A stretch of 64,000 nucleotides of DNA from Spirochaetes bacterium ADurb.Bin133 (lineage in GTDB: Bacteria; Spirochaetota; GWE2-31-10; MWDO01), in contig MWDO01000001.1 of NCBI GenBank assembly GCA_002070605.1, forward strand, positions 88,886 to 152,885, read 5' to 3'. The first letter of the stretch is position 1; each line of letters starts with the position of its first letter. Below the pieces are notes generated by a model, which was given only the letters and a program-made list of their open reading frames with translations, made no database searches and was not told the origin of the DNA. A program made the position numbers and the translations under genes. Below are positions 26,126-34,546 of this stretch, piece by piece.

Positions 26126-27151
26126 ATGAAAATAAAATTTATGCTTGCGATGTTTATTATTCTATCGATTGCGTTGGGGTGTAAAAAAGAGAGCGTAAAA
26201 CAAGATGCGCCGGATAAAGAGATTACGATAGGGCTCGCTTTAGGCGTAGGGGGGCTAGGCGATCAATCTTTCAACGATATGCAATACAACGGATTAATTG
26301 AACTCTCTAAAAACTTTGACGTAAATTTATTCTACGAGATACCGACCGGCGATTCGGAAGAAGAGATGTATAAAATTCTCGATAAGCTCTGTTCCGAAGA
26401 AAAATGCGATTTTGTTATTGCGGGGGCGGGCTATCTTATGATAAATCCTCTCGATAAAATATCGGATAAATATAAAGATACAAAATTTGTTCTTATAGAC
26501 GATTACGCCGTATTAAAAGATAACGTTTCTTCTATAGTATTTGCTCAGGAGGAGGGCTCTTTCGTAGTAGGAAGTCTCGCCGCGTATTTTTCAAAAACTA
26601 AAAAAGTCGGGTTTATCGGGGCGGTAGATATGCAAGTAATTAAATCTTTTCTGAACGGATTTAAAAAAGGGATAGCTTACGCCGACGATTCAGTAGAATT
26701 GATTGAGGAATATATAAGTTTTGGGAAAGATAACGACTATTCCGGATATGATAACCCAAAAAGGGCTTATGAAATAGCTAAAAAGTTATACGATTCCGGT
26801 TGCGACGTTATATATTCGGTAGCCGGCGCTTCGGGGAACGGTATTATACAATGCGCCGCCGATATGAAAAAATACGTTATAGGGGTTGATTCCAATCAGG
26901 ACTTTATGGCGAAAGGGTACGTTTTAACAAGCATGATGAAAAGATTGGATAGAGCCGTTTACGATATTGCGGAAAATTTTATAAATGGAAATTTTGTCGG
27001 CAACAAAAATTATTTATACAGCTATAAAAACGGCGGAATAAGTACGACCGATATGAGATACTCCGAAACGCTTATTGGAGAAAATGTCTTAAAAAAAATA
27101 AGAGACATTGAGGCAAAAATATCTAAAGGCGAGATTTCCGTCAAAGACTAA
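26126..27151 (+). CDS. Bmp/PnrA-type substrate-binding lipoprotein
   Basis: A 341-residue lipoprotein. The signal peptide ends in the lipobox SIALGC, so the mature protein begins at Cys about residue 19 and is anchored to the membrane. The mature part is a basic membrane protein (BMP) family type I periplasmic-binding fold, with GLGDQSFNDMQYNGL, FVIAGAGYLM, IGAVDMQVIKSFLNGFKKG, and VAGASGNGIIQ with IGVDSNQD. Treponema PnrA (TmpC) of this family binds purine nucleosides for an ABC importer. The matching ATPase and permease genes are absent here; the flanking genes are unrelated, so it either uses a permease encoded elsewhere or acts as a sensor. Confidence 0.88.
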   Translation: MKIKFMLAMFIILSIALGCKKESVKQDAPDKEITIGLALGVGGLGDQSFNDMQYNGLIELSKNFDVNLFYEIPTGDSEEEMYKILDKLCSEEKCDFVIAGAGYLMINPLDKISDKYKDTKFVLIDDYAVLKDNVSSIVFAQEEGSFVVGSLAAYFSKTKKVGFIGAVDMQVIKSFLNGFKKGIAYADDSVELIEEYISFGKDNDYSGYDNPKRAYEIAKKLYDSGCDVIYSVAGASGNGIIQCAADMKKYVIGVDSNQDFMAKGYVLTSMMKRLDRAVYDIAENFINGNFVGNKNYLYSYKNGGISTTDMRYSETLIGENVLKKIRDIEAKISKGEISVKD

Positions 27152-27302
27152 GACGTCCGTTGGTTAAGAAAAAGAATCGTATGCGTTTTTAGCGGCAAGC
27201 GAAAAAACGAAGAATATTCTTCTATAAATATGTTGTAAAATATGTTGCATTGTTAAATAAAAGTAATATAATTTATTTCAGTTTATGTTTGAGGAGAATG
27301 TT

Positions 27303-28586
27303 ATGTACAGTTTGGACGATTCGTTAATGTCGGATAGTTCCGACGAGCCTCCTGGAGGACGCGTAAATGAAGAGTTATTATCCCGCCTATTGTCGTCGTC
27401 GAGCGACAATAATCGACTTGGGTTTGAAAGCGAGTATTTTTATAATACAGACAGACCTAAGCGTCCGTTAAACGATAGATCTAAAGACTTTATAGAACGA
27501 TATTATTCGCCGCATTTATCCGATCGTACGTGGAATGATTGGAGATGGCAGATACGGAATTCTATAGTAGATTACGATCGTCTGGAAAGTATGTTCGGGG
27601 AGGCGGTAGATAAAAGCGGTTTGGTTGAGAAGAAACTACCGTTTAGGATCACGCCTTACTATGCAAGCGTTGTTAAAAATTCAAAGCCGTTGCAAAAAAC
27701 GGTAATTCCTTCGATAAACGAACTAATAGTTTCGGATGGGGAGGCGATAGACCCCCTAAAAGAGGATTGCGATAGTCCCGTAAAGCGTATAGTTCACAGA
27801 TATCCGGATAGAGTTTTATTTTTAGCTACAAATTTTTGTTCGACTAATTGCCGTTATTGCACCAGATCGAGGATAGTGTCGAATAACGATTTCTTTAAAA
27901 AACAGACGGTCGAATGGGAGCGGGCTTTTAAATATATAAGGGAGCGCAAAGAGATTAGAGATATAATAATATCCGGAGGAGATCCGTTGACGTTGCCGGA
28001 TATATCTTTAAACTATCTTTTAAATAATATTTTTTCAATTCCGCATATAGAAATGGTAAGAATTGGGACAAAAGTCCCGGCGGTTATGCCCATGCGTATA
28101 AATAAGCGGTTAATAAAGATACTGAAAAACTACAAGCCGCTGTATATGAGTATTCATTTTACGCATCCGGACGAGATAACCGAAGAGGTATCTAAAGCGT
28201 GTAATATGTTGGCCGACGCGGGAATAGTAATGGGGTCGCAAACGGTGTTGCTTAAAGAGGTAAACGATAATCCTCAAACTATAAAGAGCCTATTTCATAA
28301 ACTTTTAAAAATCAGAGTTAAACCGTATTATTTATACCAATGCGACCCGATAATGGGGGCTTCGCACTTTAGGACTCCCGTAGAAAAAGGTATAGAGATA
28401 ATAGATAAGCTTAGAGGCTGGACTTCGGGGTATGCGATACCTCATTATGTTATAGACGCGCCGGGAGGGGGAGGGAAAATACCGTTATTACCGGATTACT
28501 ACCGCGGTAGAGGCGAAAACGGAGCGGTTTTGCTAAGAAATTATGAAAACAATAGATATAGTTACCCCGATTATAACCTTGCTTGA
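27303..28586 (+). CDS. kamA: Lysine 2,3-aminomutase family radical SAM enzyme
   Basis: The ATG at 27303 is used because GAGGAG lies six bases before it; the ATG at 27285 overlaps that binding site. The product has 427 residues, close to the 416 of clostridial KamA and longer than EpmB (about 340). The radical SAM motif is CSTNCRYC (about residues 179-186). KamA uses PLP and SAM to turn L-lysine into beta-lysine. The PLP lysine is in DAPGGGGKIP (about 391) and both Asp residues that bind the lysine side-chain amine in KamA are kept (YQCDPI and YVIDAPG), whereas glutamate aminomutases replace them. The N-terminal 40 residues are Ser/Asp-rich and variable. It heads a cluster with two ATP-grasp ligases and a GNAT acetyltransferase; the first ligase begins 59 bases on. 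Confidence 0.9.
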   Translation: MYSLDDSLMSDSSDEPPGGRVNEELLSRLLSSSSDNNRLGFESEYFYNTDRPKRPLNDRSKDFIERYYSPHLSDRTWNDWRWQIRNSIVDYDRLESMFGEAVDKSGLVEKKLPFRITPYYASVVKNSKPLQKTVIPSINELIVSDGEAIDPLKEDCDSPVKRIVHRYPDRVLFLATNFCSTNCRYCTRSRIVSNNDFFKKQTVEWERAFKYIRERKEIRDIIISGGDPLTLPDISLNYLLNNIFSIPHIEMVRIGTKVPAVMPMRINKRLIKILKNYKPLYMSIHFTHPDEITEEVSKACNMLADAGIVMGSQTVLLKEVNDNPQTIKSLFHKLLKIRVKPYYLYQCDPIMGASHFRTPVEKGIEIIDKLRGWTSGYAIPHYVIDAPGGGGKIPLLPDYYRGRGENGAVLLRNYENNRYSYPDYNLA

Positions 28587-28645
28587 TAATTTAGTTAATG
28601 TCGTAAATTGAGCGCGTAAAAATGATTTATATATAGGAAGAAACA

Positions 28646-29632
28646 ATGAAGATAGGTTTAACGTACGATTTGAAAGAGGATTATCTAAAAGAGGGTTATA
28701 GCGTCGAGGAAACGGCGGAGCTTGATACTCCGGAAACGGTAAATAGGATAGAGTCGGCGATTAATAAACTTGGATATGAAACCGAGCGTATAGGCAACAT
28801 TAGGTCTTTGGTCGGAAGATTAAACGATAACGCCAGATGGGATATGGTTTTTAATATATGCGAAGGGATAAACGGGACTTATTCCAGAGAGTCGCAAGTT
28901 CCGGCTCTTTTGGAGGCTTATAATATCGCTTATACGTTTTCCGATCCTATCGTTTTGGGGATTTCTCTTAAAAAAGATTTAGCCAAAACGATTGTTAGAG
29001 CGAACGGATTTAAAACGCCCGATTTTTTTGTTATTAAAGGTCCGGAAGACGTAGAGAAAATCGATTTGCCTTATCCGTTATTTGTTAAGCCGCTCGCCGA
29101 AGGGTCGAGTAAAGGAGTCGCCGATAAATCAAAAGTTGGAAACAAAAATCAACTAAAATCAGCCTCCTTAGAGCTTCTTAAAAAATTTAAGCAACCCGTT
29201 TTAGTCGAGACTTACTGTTCGGGAAGGGAGTTTACAGCCGGTTTAATCGGAACGGGAATAAAAGCGGAATGTATAGGCGGCGTGGAGGTGGTTTTAACTG
29301 AAAAAGCCGAAAAAAATGCATATTCTTATAAAAATAAGACGATGTGCGAAGAAGCGGTAGAATACAAGCCGATTACGGATAAAAAACTGGACGAGGAGAT
29401 AAAAAAGTTCGCCGTAGACGCGTGGAGGACTTTGGAATGCCGAGACGCAGGAAGAATCGATATTATGCTTGATAAAAACGGCGATATAAATTTTATTGAA
29501 GTAAATCCTTTAGCCGGATTAAATCCGAACTATTCGGATTTGCCTATAATGTTTTCCATGTTGGGGAGAAGTTACGAAGAGTTAATAGAACTTATTGTTA
29601 ATTCGGCTTTGGATAGAGTAGAAAAGAGGTAA
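28646..29632 (+). CDS. ATP-grasp ligase, D-Ala-D-Ala ligase-like (first of pair)
   Basis: A 328-residue ATP-grasp protein. ATP-binding and metal motifs are present: PLFVKPLAEGSSKGV (phosphate loop), ETYCSGREFTAGLIG, and GRIDIMLDKNGDINFIEVNP (magnesium-binding Asp and Glu/Asn), followed by LAGLNPNYSDLP as in Ddl. The N-terminal third lacks the close match to Ddl that a housekeeping enzyme would show, and a second ligase follows, so it probably joins an amino or carboxylic acid other than D-alanine. Databases often name such genes ddl by default. It is followed by the second ligase after a single base. Confidence 0.85.
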   Translation: MKIGLTYDLKEDYLKEGYSVEETAELDTPETVNRIESAINKLGYETERIGNIRSLVGRLNDNARWDMVFNICEGINGTYSRESQVPALLEAYNIAYTFSDPIVLGISLKKDLAKTIVRANGFKTPDFFVIKGPEDVEKIDLPYPLFVKPLAEGSSKGVADKSKVGNKNQLKSASLELLKKFKQPVLVETYCSGREFTAGLIGTGIKAECIGGVEVVLTEKAEKNAYSYKNKTMCEEAVEYKPITDKKLDEEIKKFAVDAWRTLECRDAGRIDIMLDKNGDINFIEVNPLAGLNPNYSDLPIMFSMLGRSYEELIELIVNSALDRVEKR

Positions 29633-29633
29633 T

Positions 29634-30620
29634 ATGAAAAAAAATGTCGTTATAGCTTGCGATTATATTAAGAACCTTGATAGCGCGGCGGCGGACGCGC
29701 TCGATAATTTGAGTCAAGTCAATCTTATTCATCGATCGCTTACAAATTTGGGTTATAATACTTTGACTTTACAATTTGACGGTAATCTTTTAAACATAAA
29801 GGGCGCTTTGGAGAAGAATCGTCCGGCGTTTGTTTTTAATCTCGTGGAGGACGAAGCGTATATCTCTATAGCTCCGTTTTTTTTTGAAAGCATTAATCTT
29901 CCATATACAGGGTGTAGAGCGGACTCAATTTATCATACTCATAACAAACTTATATTTAAAAGATTTTTAAAATTTATCTCATTCCAAAAAAATATTCTTA
30001 CTCCGCGCTACGTTACCGCAAAGGATTTGTCGGAGTTTGTTCCGGATAAAAAGTACATATTAAAGCCGACGGATAGGCACTCTTCGATAAGTATTGATGA
30101 AAATTCCGTCAAATATTTTCAGAACGCTAAAGATATAAAAAGAGAGATACTTGATAGACAAAAAAAATATAACTTCGATTTCTACGCCGAGGAGTATATC
30201 GAAGGGAGGGAATTCAATATCTCTTTGCTAAACGGTAAGATTCTTCCGAGAGCGGAAATTATTTTTAAAGATTATAAGGAGGACGTTCCAAAGATCGTTT
30301 GTTATAAATCAAAATGGGACGAGTCTTCCTTCGAATACAAAAATACTATTAGGTCTTTTGATAGAAAAATTGAGGATCAGAAATTATTTGACGATATGGA
30401 CGACGTTATAATATTTTTGTCCCGCGTATTAAGCATAAAGACGTACGCTAGATTTGATTTTAGAATTGATAAAAACGGTAATTGTTATTTGCTGGAAATA
30501 AACGCAAACCCGTGTTTAAACGACGATAGCGGATTTTACGCGGCGGCTAATAGGGGCGGATTGTCTTACGACGAGATGGTTAGCGCTATAATCAAGTCGA
30601 GTTTAAAGAGTTATTTATGA
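29634..30620 (+). CDS. ATP-grasp ligase, D-Ala-D-Ala ligase-like (second of pair)
   Basis: Also 328 residues, but clearly diverged from its neighbour. It has the family motifs in altered form: LPYTGCRADSIYHTHNKLIFK, YILKPTDRHSSISID (phosphate loop with Arg-His instead of the Gly-Ser run), EEYIEGREFNISLLNG and RFDFRIDKNGNCYLLEINANP. The closing Glu-x-Asn-x-x-Pro for magnesium is intact, so it should be active. It starts one base after the first ligase with GAGG upstream and overlaps the GNAT gene by four bases, so the three are translated together. The pair may make two successive amide bonds or form a heterodimer; both are inference. Confidence 0.83.
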   Translation: MKKNVVIACDYIKNLDSAAADALDNLSQVNLIHRSLTNLGYNTLTLQFDGNLLNIKGALEKNRPAFVFNLVEDEAYISIAPFFFESINLPYTGCRADSIYHTHNKLIFKRFLKFISFQKNILTPRYVTAKDLSEFVPDKKYILKPTDRHSSISIDENSVKYFQNAKDIKREILDRQKKYNFDFYAEEYIEGREFNISLLNGKILPRAEIIFKDYKEDVPKIVCYKSKWDESSFEYKNTIRSFDRKIEDQKLFDDMDDVIIFLSRVLSIKTYARFDFRIDKNGNCYLLEINANPCLNDDSGFYAAANRGGLSYDEMVSAIIKSSLKSYL

Positions 30621-31108
30621 TTAATTTAGACAAATATCAAATTAGAGATTACGTTAAGGAAAGCGACGCCGAAGTAATCGAAAAAATTACAAGAGAAACA
30701 AACTATTTTACGAAAGAGGAGACTTTGATCGCTAGAGAATTGGTCGAGGAACGTCTTCAAAAAGGAATAAAAAGCAGTTATCTTTTTAATATTCTTGAAA
30801 AGGAGAGCGAAATTGCCGCTTATAGTTGCTTTGGAGAGGTTCCATGTTCTTATATCAGCTACGATCTCTATTGGATTGTAGTTAGAAACGATTTGAGAGG
30901 GAATGGAATCGGCGCTTATCTATTGAAAAAAAGCGAGGAGTATATAAAGAAACTCGGCGGTTATCAAATCTATCTGGAGACGTCGTCAAAAGATCTGTAC
31001 GCCCCTACAAGGAATTTTTATATAAAAAACGGTTACAAAGAGTCGGCGGTATTTAAAGACTTCTACAATTTTAACGACAATAAAATAATTTTTAATAAAA
31101 TTCTATAA
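30617..31108 (+). CDS. GNAT-family N-acetyltransferase
   Basis: A 163-residue acetyltransferase. The acetyl-CoA pyrophosphate loop is RGNGIGAYLL (Q/R-x-x-G-x-G/A, about residues 95-104), preceded by the beta-4 strand DLYWIVVRNDL and followed by ETSSKDLYAPTRNFYIKNGY. This subtype, with the YDLYWI strand and the Tyr-x-x-x-Arg-x-Phe-Tyr helix, is one I associate with ATP-grasp/Ddl-like gene pairs. In methanogens and some bacteria KamA is paired with a GNAT enzyme (AblB) that makes the osmolyte N-epsilon-acetyl-beta-lysine; here the ligases in between suggest a different final product. It is the last gene of the cluster. Confidence 0.85.
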   Translation: MINLDKYQIRDYVKESDAEVIEKITRETNYFTKEETLIARELVEERLQKGIKSSYLFNILEKESEIAAYSCFGEVPCSYISYDLYWIVVRNDLRGNGIGAYLLKKSEEYIKKLGGYQIYLETSSKDLYAPTRNFYIKNGYKESAVFKDFYNFNDNKIIFNKIL

Positions 31109-31176
31109 AAAACTCCCCTAAATAACATACTATCGGAAGTTTTATTCATTCATAGCTGAGTTTAAAAATAAACTCG

Positions 31177-33285
31177 CTATTTTTTTCTGGCTACAACAAA
31201 CGTAATATCGTCCTTTTGTTCTTTTAAGAAGTGGAAAACGTCATTAATTATCTCTTCCTCTATATCTTTAACCGGTTTATCGCCAATTTCTTCCAGTTTC
31301 TTTATTAATCTCTCCATATCGTATTGTTCGTCTTTGGCGTTTGTACATTCGATAAGTCCGTCGGTATATAAGAAAAAGAGATCTCCCTGTTCAAGTTTAA
31401 AGCTGGATTCAACTGTGCTTTTTTCAATATCCGGTATAAGCCCGAGCCATACTCCGTTCGTTTCAAGACGTTCAACTTTTTTCGTTTTACTTCTGTATAT
31501 CAGCACGTCCAAATGGCAGCCGGATAACTGAACCGTTCCGTCGGGATTAGCGACCATAAAGGATATTGTCATAAAATGATCTTCGCCTAATCTCTGTTTA
31601 ATGTTTTGGTACATAACTTTATTTACTTGAGCTACAAGCTTATCCGAACTTATAGTAGGATCGTTTAACAATATTGTGTTAAAAGCGGTCTGCGCCATCA
31701 TCATTATAAGTCCCGACGTTAATCCGTGCCCCGATACGTCCCCTATGCCAAACCATATTCTCCCGTTTGTCTCTCCGATAAGATCGTAATAATCCCCGCC
31801 TACTTCGGCCGCCGGAATCATCGTCGCCGTTATATCGTAATGCTCTCTCTGAGGTATCGCCGGCAATAGACAGGTTTGTATTTTGGAAGCTAACTCTAAC
31901 TCTGATTTTTCTCTTTCAGCGGAGAGCAACCTATCCTGATACGCCTTGATGTTTTTGATCATCTGATTGAAATTCTCGGAGAGAATACCGATTTCGTCGT
32001 TATATTTTGACTCGATAAAGTGATTATAATTGCCTTGCGCTACGACATGAGTCGCGCTTACGAGAGTATTGATAGGTCTTGTAAAAGTTTTACTAAACAT
32101 ATAGCTTATCAAAACAATAAGCAATATCATAATTCCGGAAAATAAAACGATTATTCGAACTACTGCGACTATAGGTTTCTGAAACTGTTTAACCGGATGA
32201 AAGTATACGTACTTAGTCTGAGAGTCTTCTCCAAATCCCAAAACGGTAAGGTATTTTTCATTATTATGCGTTACAATATTCTTTTCATAAAAAACGTCCA
32301 TATCCCCCTCGGCCATTTTAGTCAGGAGTTCGTTTACTTGCGGGGTTTGTAAAATAGCGCTATCGACATTGAGCATTTTGTAATCGTCAAAATTCATCAA
32401 ATCGACTTTTTCATCTTTTTCATAATCGATTATCGATTTTTCCGTTTCCTTGTCAAAAATATAAGTTTTTTTCTCGTTGTCAAAAACAAAATCTTCCTCT
32501 TCAAGAGGGTGATTAAACGACATAACGTTGTTAAAACTGTCAAGAACGTATAGAGTTCCAAAATTCAAGGATTCGATTTCGTTATAAAAACTGCTCAGAA
32601 ACCCCGGTTTTAGCGCCACTAATAAAAATTTGGTAAAAGTATCCGTTTCCTTTTCCGGAGGGACCGCATAATAGGGATATATCATTACTGGAGAATCGGC
32701 GTAAATTCCCGTAATAATGCCTTCGGTTAGTCTGCCAAAGACCAATTTTACTTTATTATCCGACTTCAATTTTAAAAACAGAGGATCCTTTAGGAGCAGA
32801 TCTATATCAAGTCGAATTTGATTGTCAATAAGAAGATGTTGTTTGTAATCGGTTTTGTCGTTTATAGATTTTTTATCAAGCTCGACTACGTAGAGCATAC
32901 CCTCAATCTTCTCTTCAAAAGTATTTCTTAATCCGCCCCGAGTAGTAACGTTTCCGATCATCATCTGACCTATATCTATTTCGTCTTGAGCAGATTTATA
33001 CTCGGCAACCCTAAATCCTTCGACTAGAGCGGGGATATCGAGCATATTAGATAAAGTTCTCGCATTTTGATTATATAAAAATTCGACGTTCTTACTTACT
33101 TGCTGAATAAGAGTCGAGTAACTCTCTCTACCTTGATTTTCCAAGTGATTGTAAAGCCGCCAGCTCGTAAAGGAAACTACTACCACTAATGGGATGATTG
33201 CGGTCGGCAATATTATAAAAATCAGCTTAGATCTAATTTTCAAGTATGACCAGAATCCTTTTTTTGTCTTTTTACTGTCGCTCAT
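31177..33285 (-). CDS. Membrane-bound SpoIIE/RsbU-type serine phosphatase with HAMP domain
   Basis: A 702-residue protein. A membrane segment at residues about 20-42 and a second at about 375-397 enclose a large extracytoplasmic sensor domain (probably double-Cache-like). A HAMP linker follows (SKTFTRPINTLVSATHVVAQGNY), then a short coiled coil ending in ASKIQTCLLPAIP and a PP2C-type SpoIIE domain with metal Asp residues in GGDYYDLI, GIGDVSGHGLTSGL and LYTDGLIECTN. Such enzymes dephosphorylate Ser/Thr on anti-sigma antagonists and so switch stress or motility programmes, the partner being unlinked here. AGGGG precedes the ATG. A similar but shorter phosphatase gene lies about 6 kb further along. 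Confidence 0.9.
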   Translation of the reverse strand: MSDSKKTKKGFWSYLKIRSKLIFIILPTAIIPLVVVVSFTSWRLYNHLENQGRESYSTLIQQVSKNVEFLYNQNARTLSNMLDIPALVEGFRVAEYKSAQDEIDIGQMMIGNVTTRGGLRNTFEEKIEGMLYVVELDKKSINDKTDYKQHLLIDNQIRLDIDLLLKDPLFLKLKSDNKVKLVFGRLTEGIITGIYADSPVMIYPYYAVPPEKETDTFTKFLLVALKPGFLSSFYNEIESLNFGTLYVLDSFNNVMSFNHPLEEEDFVFDNEKKTYIFDKETEKSIIDYEKDEKVDLMNFDDYKMLNVDSAILQTPQVNELLTKMAEGDMDVFYEKNIVTHNNEKYLTVLGFGEDSQTKYVYFHPVKQFQKPIVAVVRIIVLFSGIMILLIVLISYMFSKTFTRPINTLVSATHVVAQGNYNHFIESKYNDEIGILSENFNQMIKNIKAYQDRLLSAEREKSELELASKIQTCLLPAIPQREHYDITATMIPAAEVGGDYYDLIGETNGRIWFGIGDVSGHGLTSGLIMMMAQTAFNTILLNDPTISSDKLVAQVNKVMYQNIKQRLGEDHFMTISFMVANPDGTVQLSGCHLDVLIYRSKTKKVERLETNGVWLGLIPDIEKSTVESSFKLEQGDLFFLYTDGLIECTNAKDEQYDMERLIKKLEEIGDKPVKDIEEEIINDVFHFLKEQKDDITFVVARKK

Positions 33286-33604
33286 AAGTTCCCCTAAAAA
33301 TTAATTTATAAAATATGTTATCATAAAAAAAGTTAATAATCAAAAAAAAATAGTATAATTATATTTTTTATATTTTTCATCAAATTTTAAAATTTTATAT
33401 CAAAAATTTTTTCGAAACGCCTTAGCGCAAAAATAAATATCAAAGAAACATAGTTAATTTTACTAAAAAAAGAATATATTTTCAAGAGATATATTAAAAA
33501 CATTATAAAATTTACGGACGAATAAAACTTATTTTATTGCATTATTTTAAAAATAGTATTAAAAAAAAAGGAGTTATTTAGGAAACGGCGACAAGGAAAT
33601 TGTG
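33286..33604. other. AT-rich intergenic region without recognised feature
   Basis: About 320 bases between the divergent phosphatase and bioB genes. It is very AT-rich and must hold both promoters, but hexamer matches are too many to choose from. No CATATG element, tRNA, hairpin terminator or credible small gene is seen. Confidence 0.6.
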
Positions 33605-34546
33605 ATGATAAGAAAAGAGATTGATTTTAAGAATTCCGGCGAGATTTTAGAATTCATTAAACAGGTTTCATTTGGCGAAATTTTAGATTATTCCGAATAC
33701 TTGAGAATGAAATATTTTTCGAATAATATCGAATTATGTTCAATTTACAACGTTAAATCGGGACGTTGCTCGGAAGATTGCGCTTTTTGTTCGCAGTCGT
33801 CTTTTCACAAGACCGAGATAGCCGAATATGAAATTGGCGGCTCGGAAAATATTTTACGATTGGCCGGGGATATGGCGGCTAGAAAGGTCAAATATTTTTC
33901 GCTGGTTTCAAGCGGTAGGTCTTTGAACGAAGCCGAGTTTTCAAAAATTATCAATATTTTTGAAAATATTAATAGAGACGCCGATATTTTTCTTTGCGCG
34001 TCGCTTGGATTTTTAACGGCAAAGCAGGCGGAGGAGTTGAAGAGAGCGGGAGTCGTTAAATATCACCATAATTTGGAAACCGGGCCCGGATATTTTAATA
34101 AAATTTGCTCGACGCATAGTTATGAAGATAAATTAAATACGATTAAGATTGCGAAAGCCTGCGGTCTTGAAGCGTGTTCCGGCGGAATATTTGGAATAGG
34201 CGAAACGCTAAAAGATAGGATCGAAATGGCGCTTAAAATTAAAAGATTGGAGATAAAGTCTATTCCGCTAAATATTTTGAAGCCGATAAAAGGGACTCGC
34301 CTCGATAAGAACGCCCCCTTATCGGAAGAAGAACTTTTGCTCTCTTTTGCTCTTTTTAGGATAATTAATCCTTCGGCATATATAAGAATAGCGGGCGGAA
34401 GACCGTTTTTTAAGGCAAATGAGAATGAAAAACTTTTGAAAAGCGGAGTAAACGCAATTATGGTTGGAAATTATTTAACGACTACGGGCGTGCCGGTTGA
34501 AGAGGATATGAGATTTCTAAAAGAAAATAGTCTTAGATTATCGTAA
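33605..34546 (+). CDS. bioB: Biotin synthase
   Basis: This radical SAM enzyme inserts sulfur into dethiobiotin. The [4Fe-4S] motif is CSEDCAFC (C-x3-C-x2-C, about residues 55-62) in the family context YNVKSGRCSEDCAFCSQSS. Also present are YHHNLETGPGYF, EACSGGIFGIGET and the RIAGGR stretch with the Arg that, in E. coli BioB, binds the [2Fe-2S] sulfur-donor cluster. At 313 residues it is shorter than E. coli BioB (346). The ATG at 33605 fits AGGA seven bases upstream better than the GTG just before it. Other bio genes are not in the window, so this may serve salvage of dethiobiotin or a pathway completed elsewhere. It overlaps purB tail to tail by nine bases. Confidence 0.93.
   Translation: MIRKEIDFKNSGEILEFIKQVSFGEILDYSEYLRMKYFSNNIELCSIYNVKSGRCSEDCAFCSQSSFHKTEIAEYEIGGSENILRLAGDMAARKVKYFSLVSSGRSLNEAEFSKIINIFENINRDADIFLCASLGFLTAKQAEELKRAGVVKYHHNLETGPGYFNKICSTHSYEDKLNTIKIAKACGLEACSGGIFGIGETLKDRIEMALKIKRLEIKSIPLNILKPIKGTRLDKNAPLSEEELLLSFALFRIINPSAYIRIAGGRPFFKANENEKLLKSGVNAIMVGNYLTTTGVPVEEDMRFLKENSLRLS

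Noticed and set aside
28646-30620. Housekeeping D-alanine-D-alanine ligase genes
   Set aside because: Two tandem, mutually diverged copies sit in a kamA/GNAT cluster, and the second has an altered phosphate loop. Peptidoglycan function is possible but not favoured.
33286-33604. Small gene or RNA in the AT-rich gap before bioB
   Set aside because: No frame with a binding site and no stable hairpin; sequence is mostly A/T runs.
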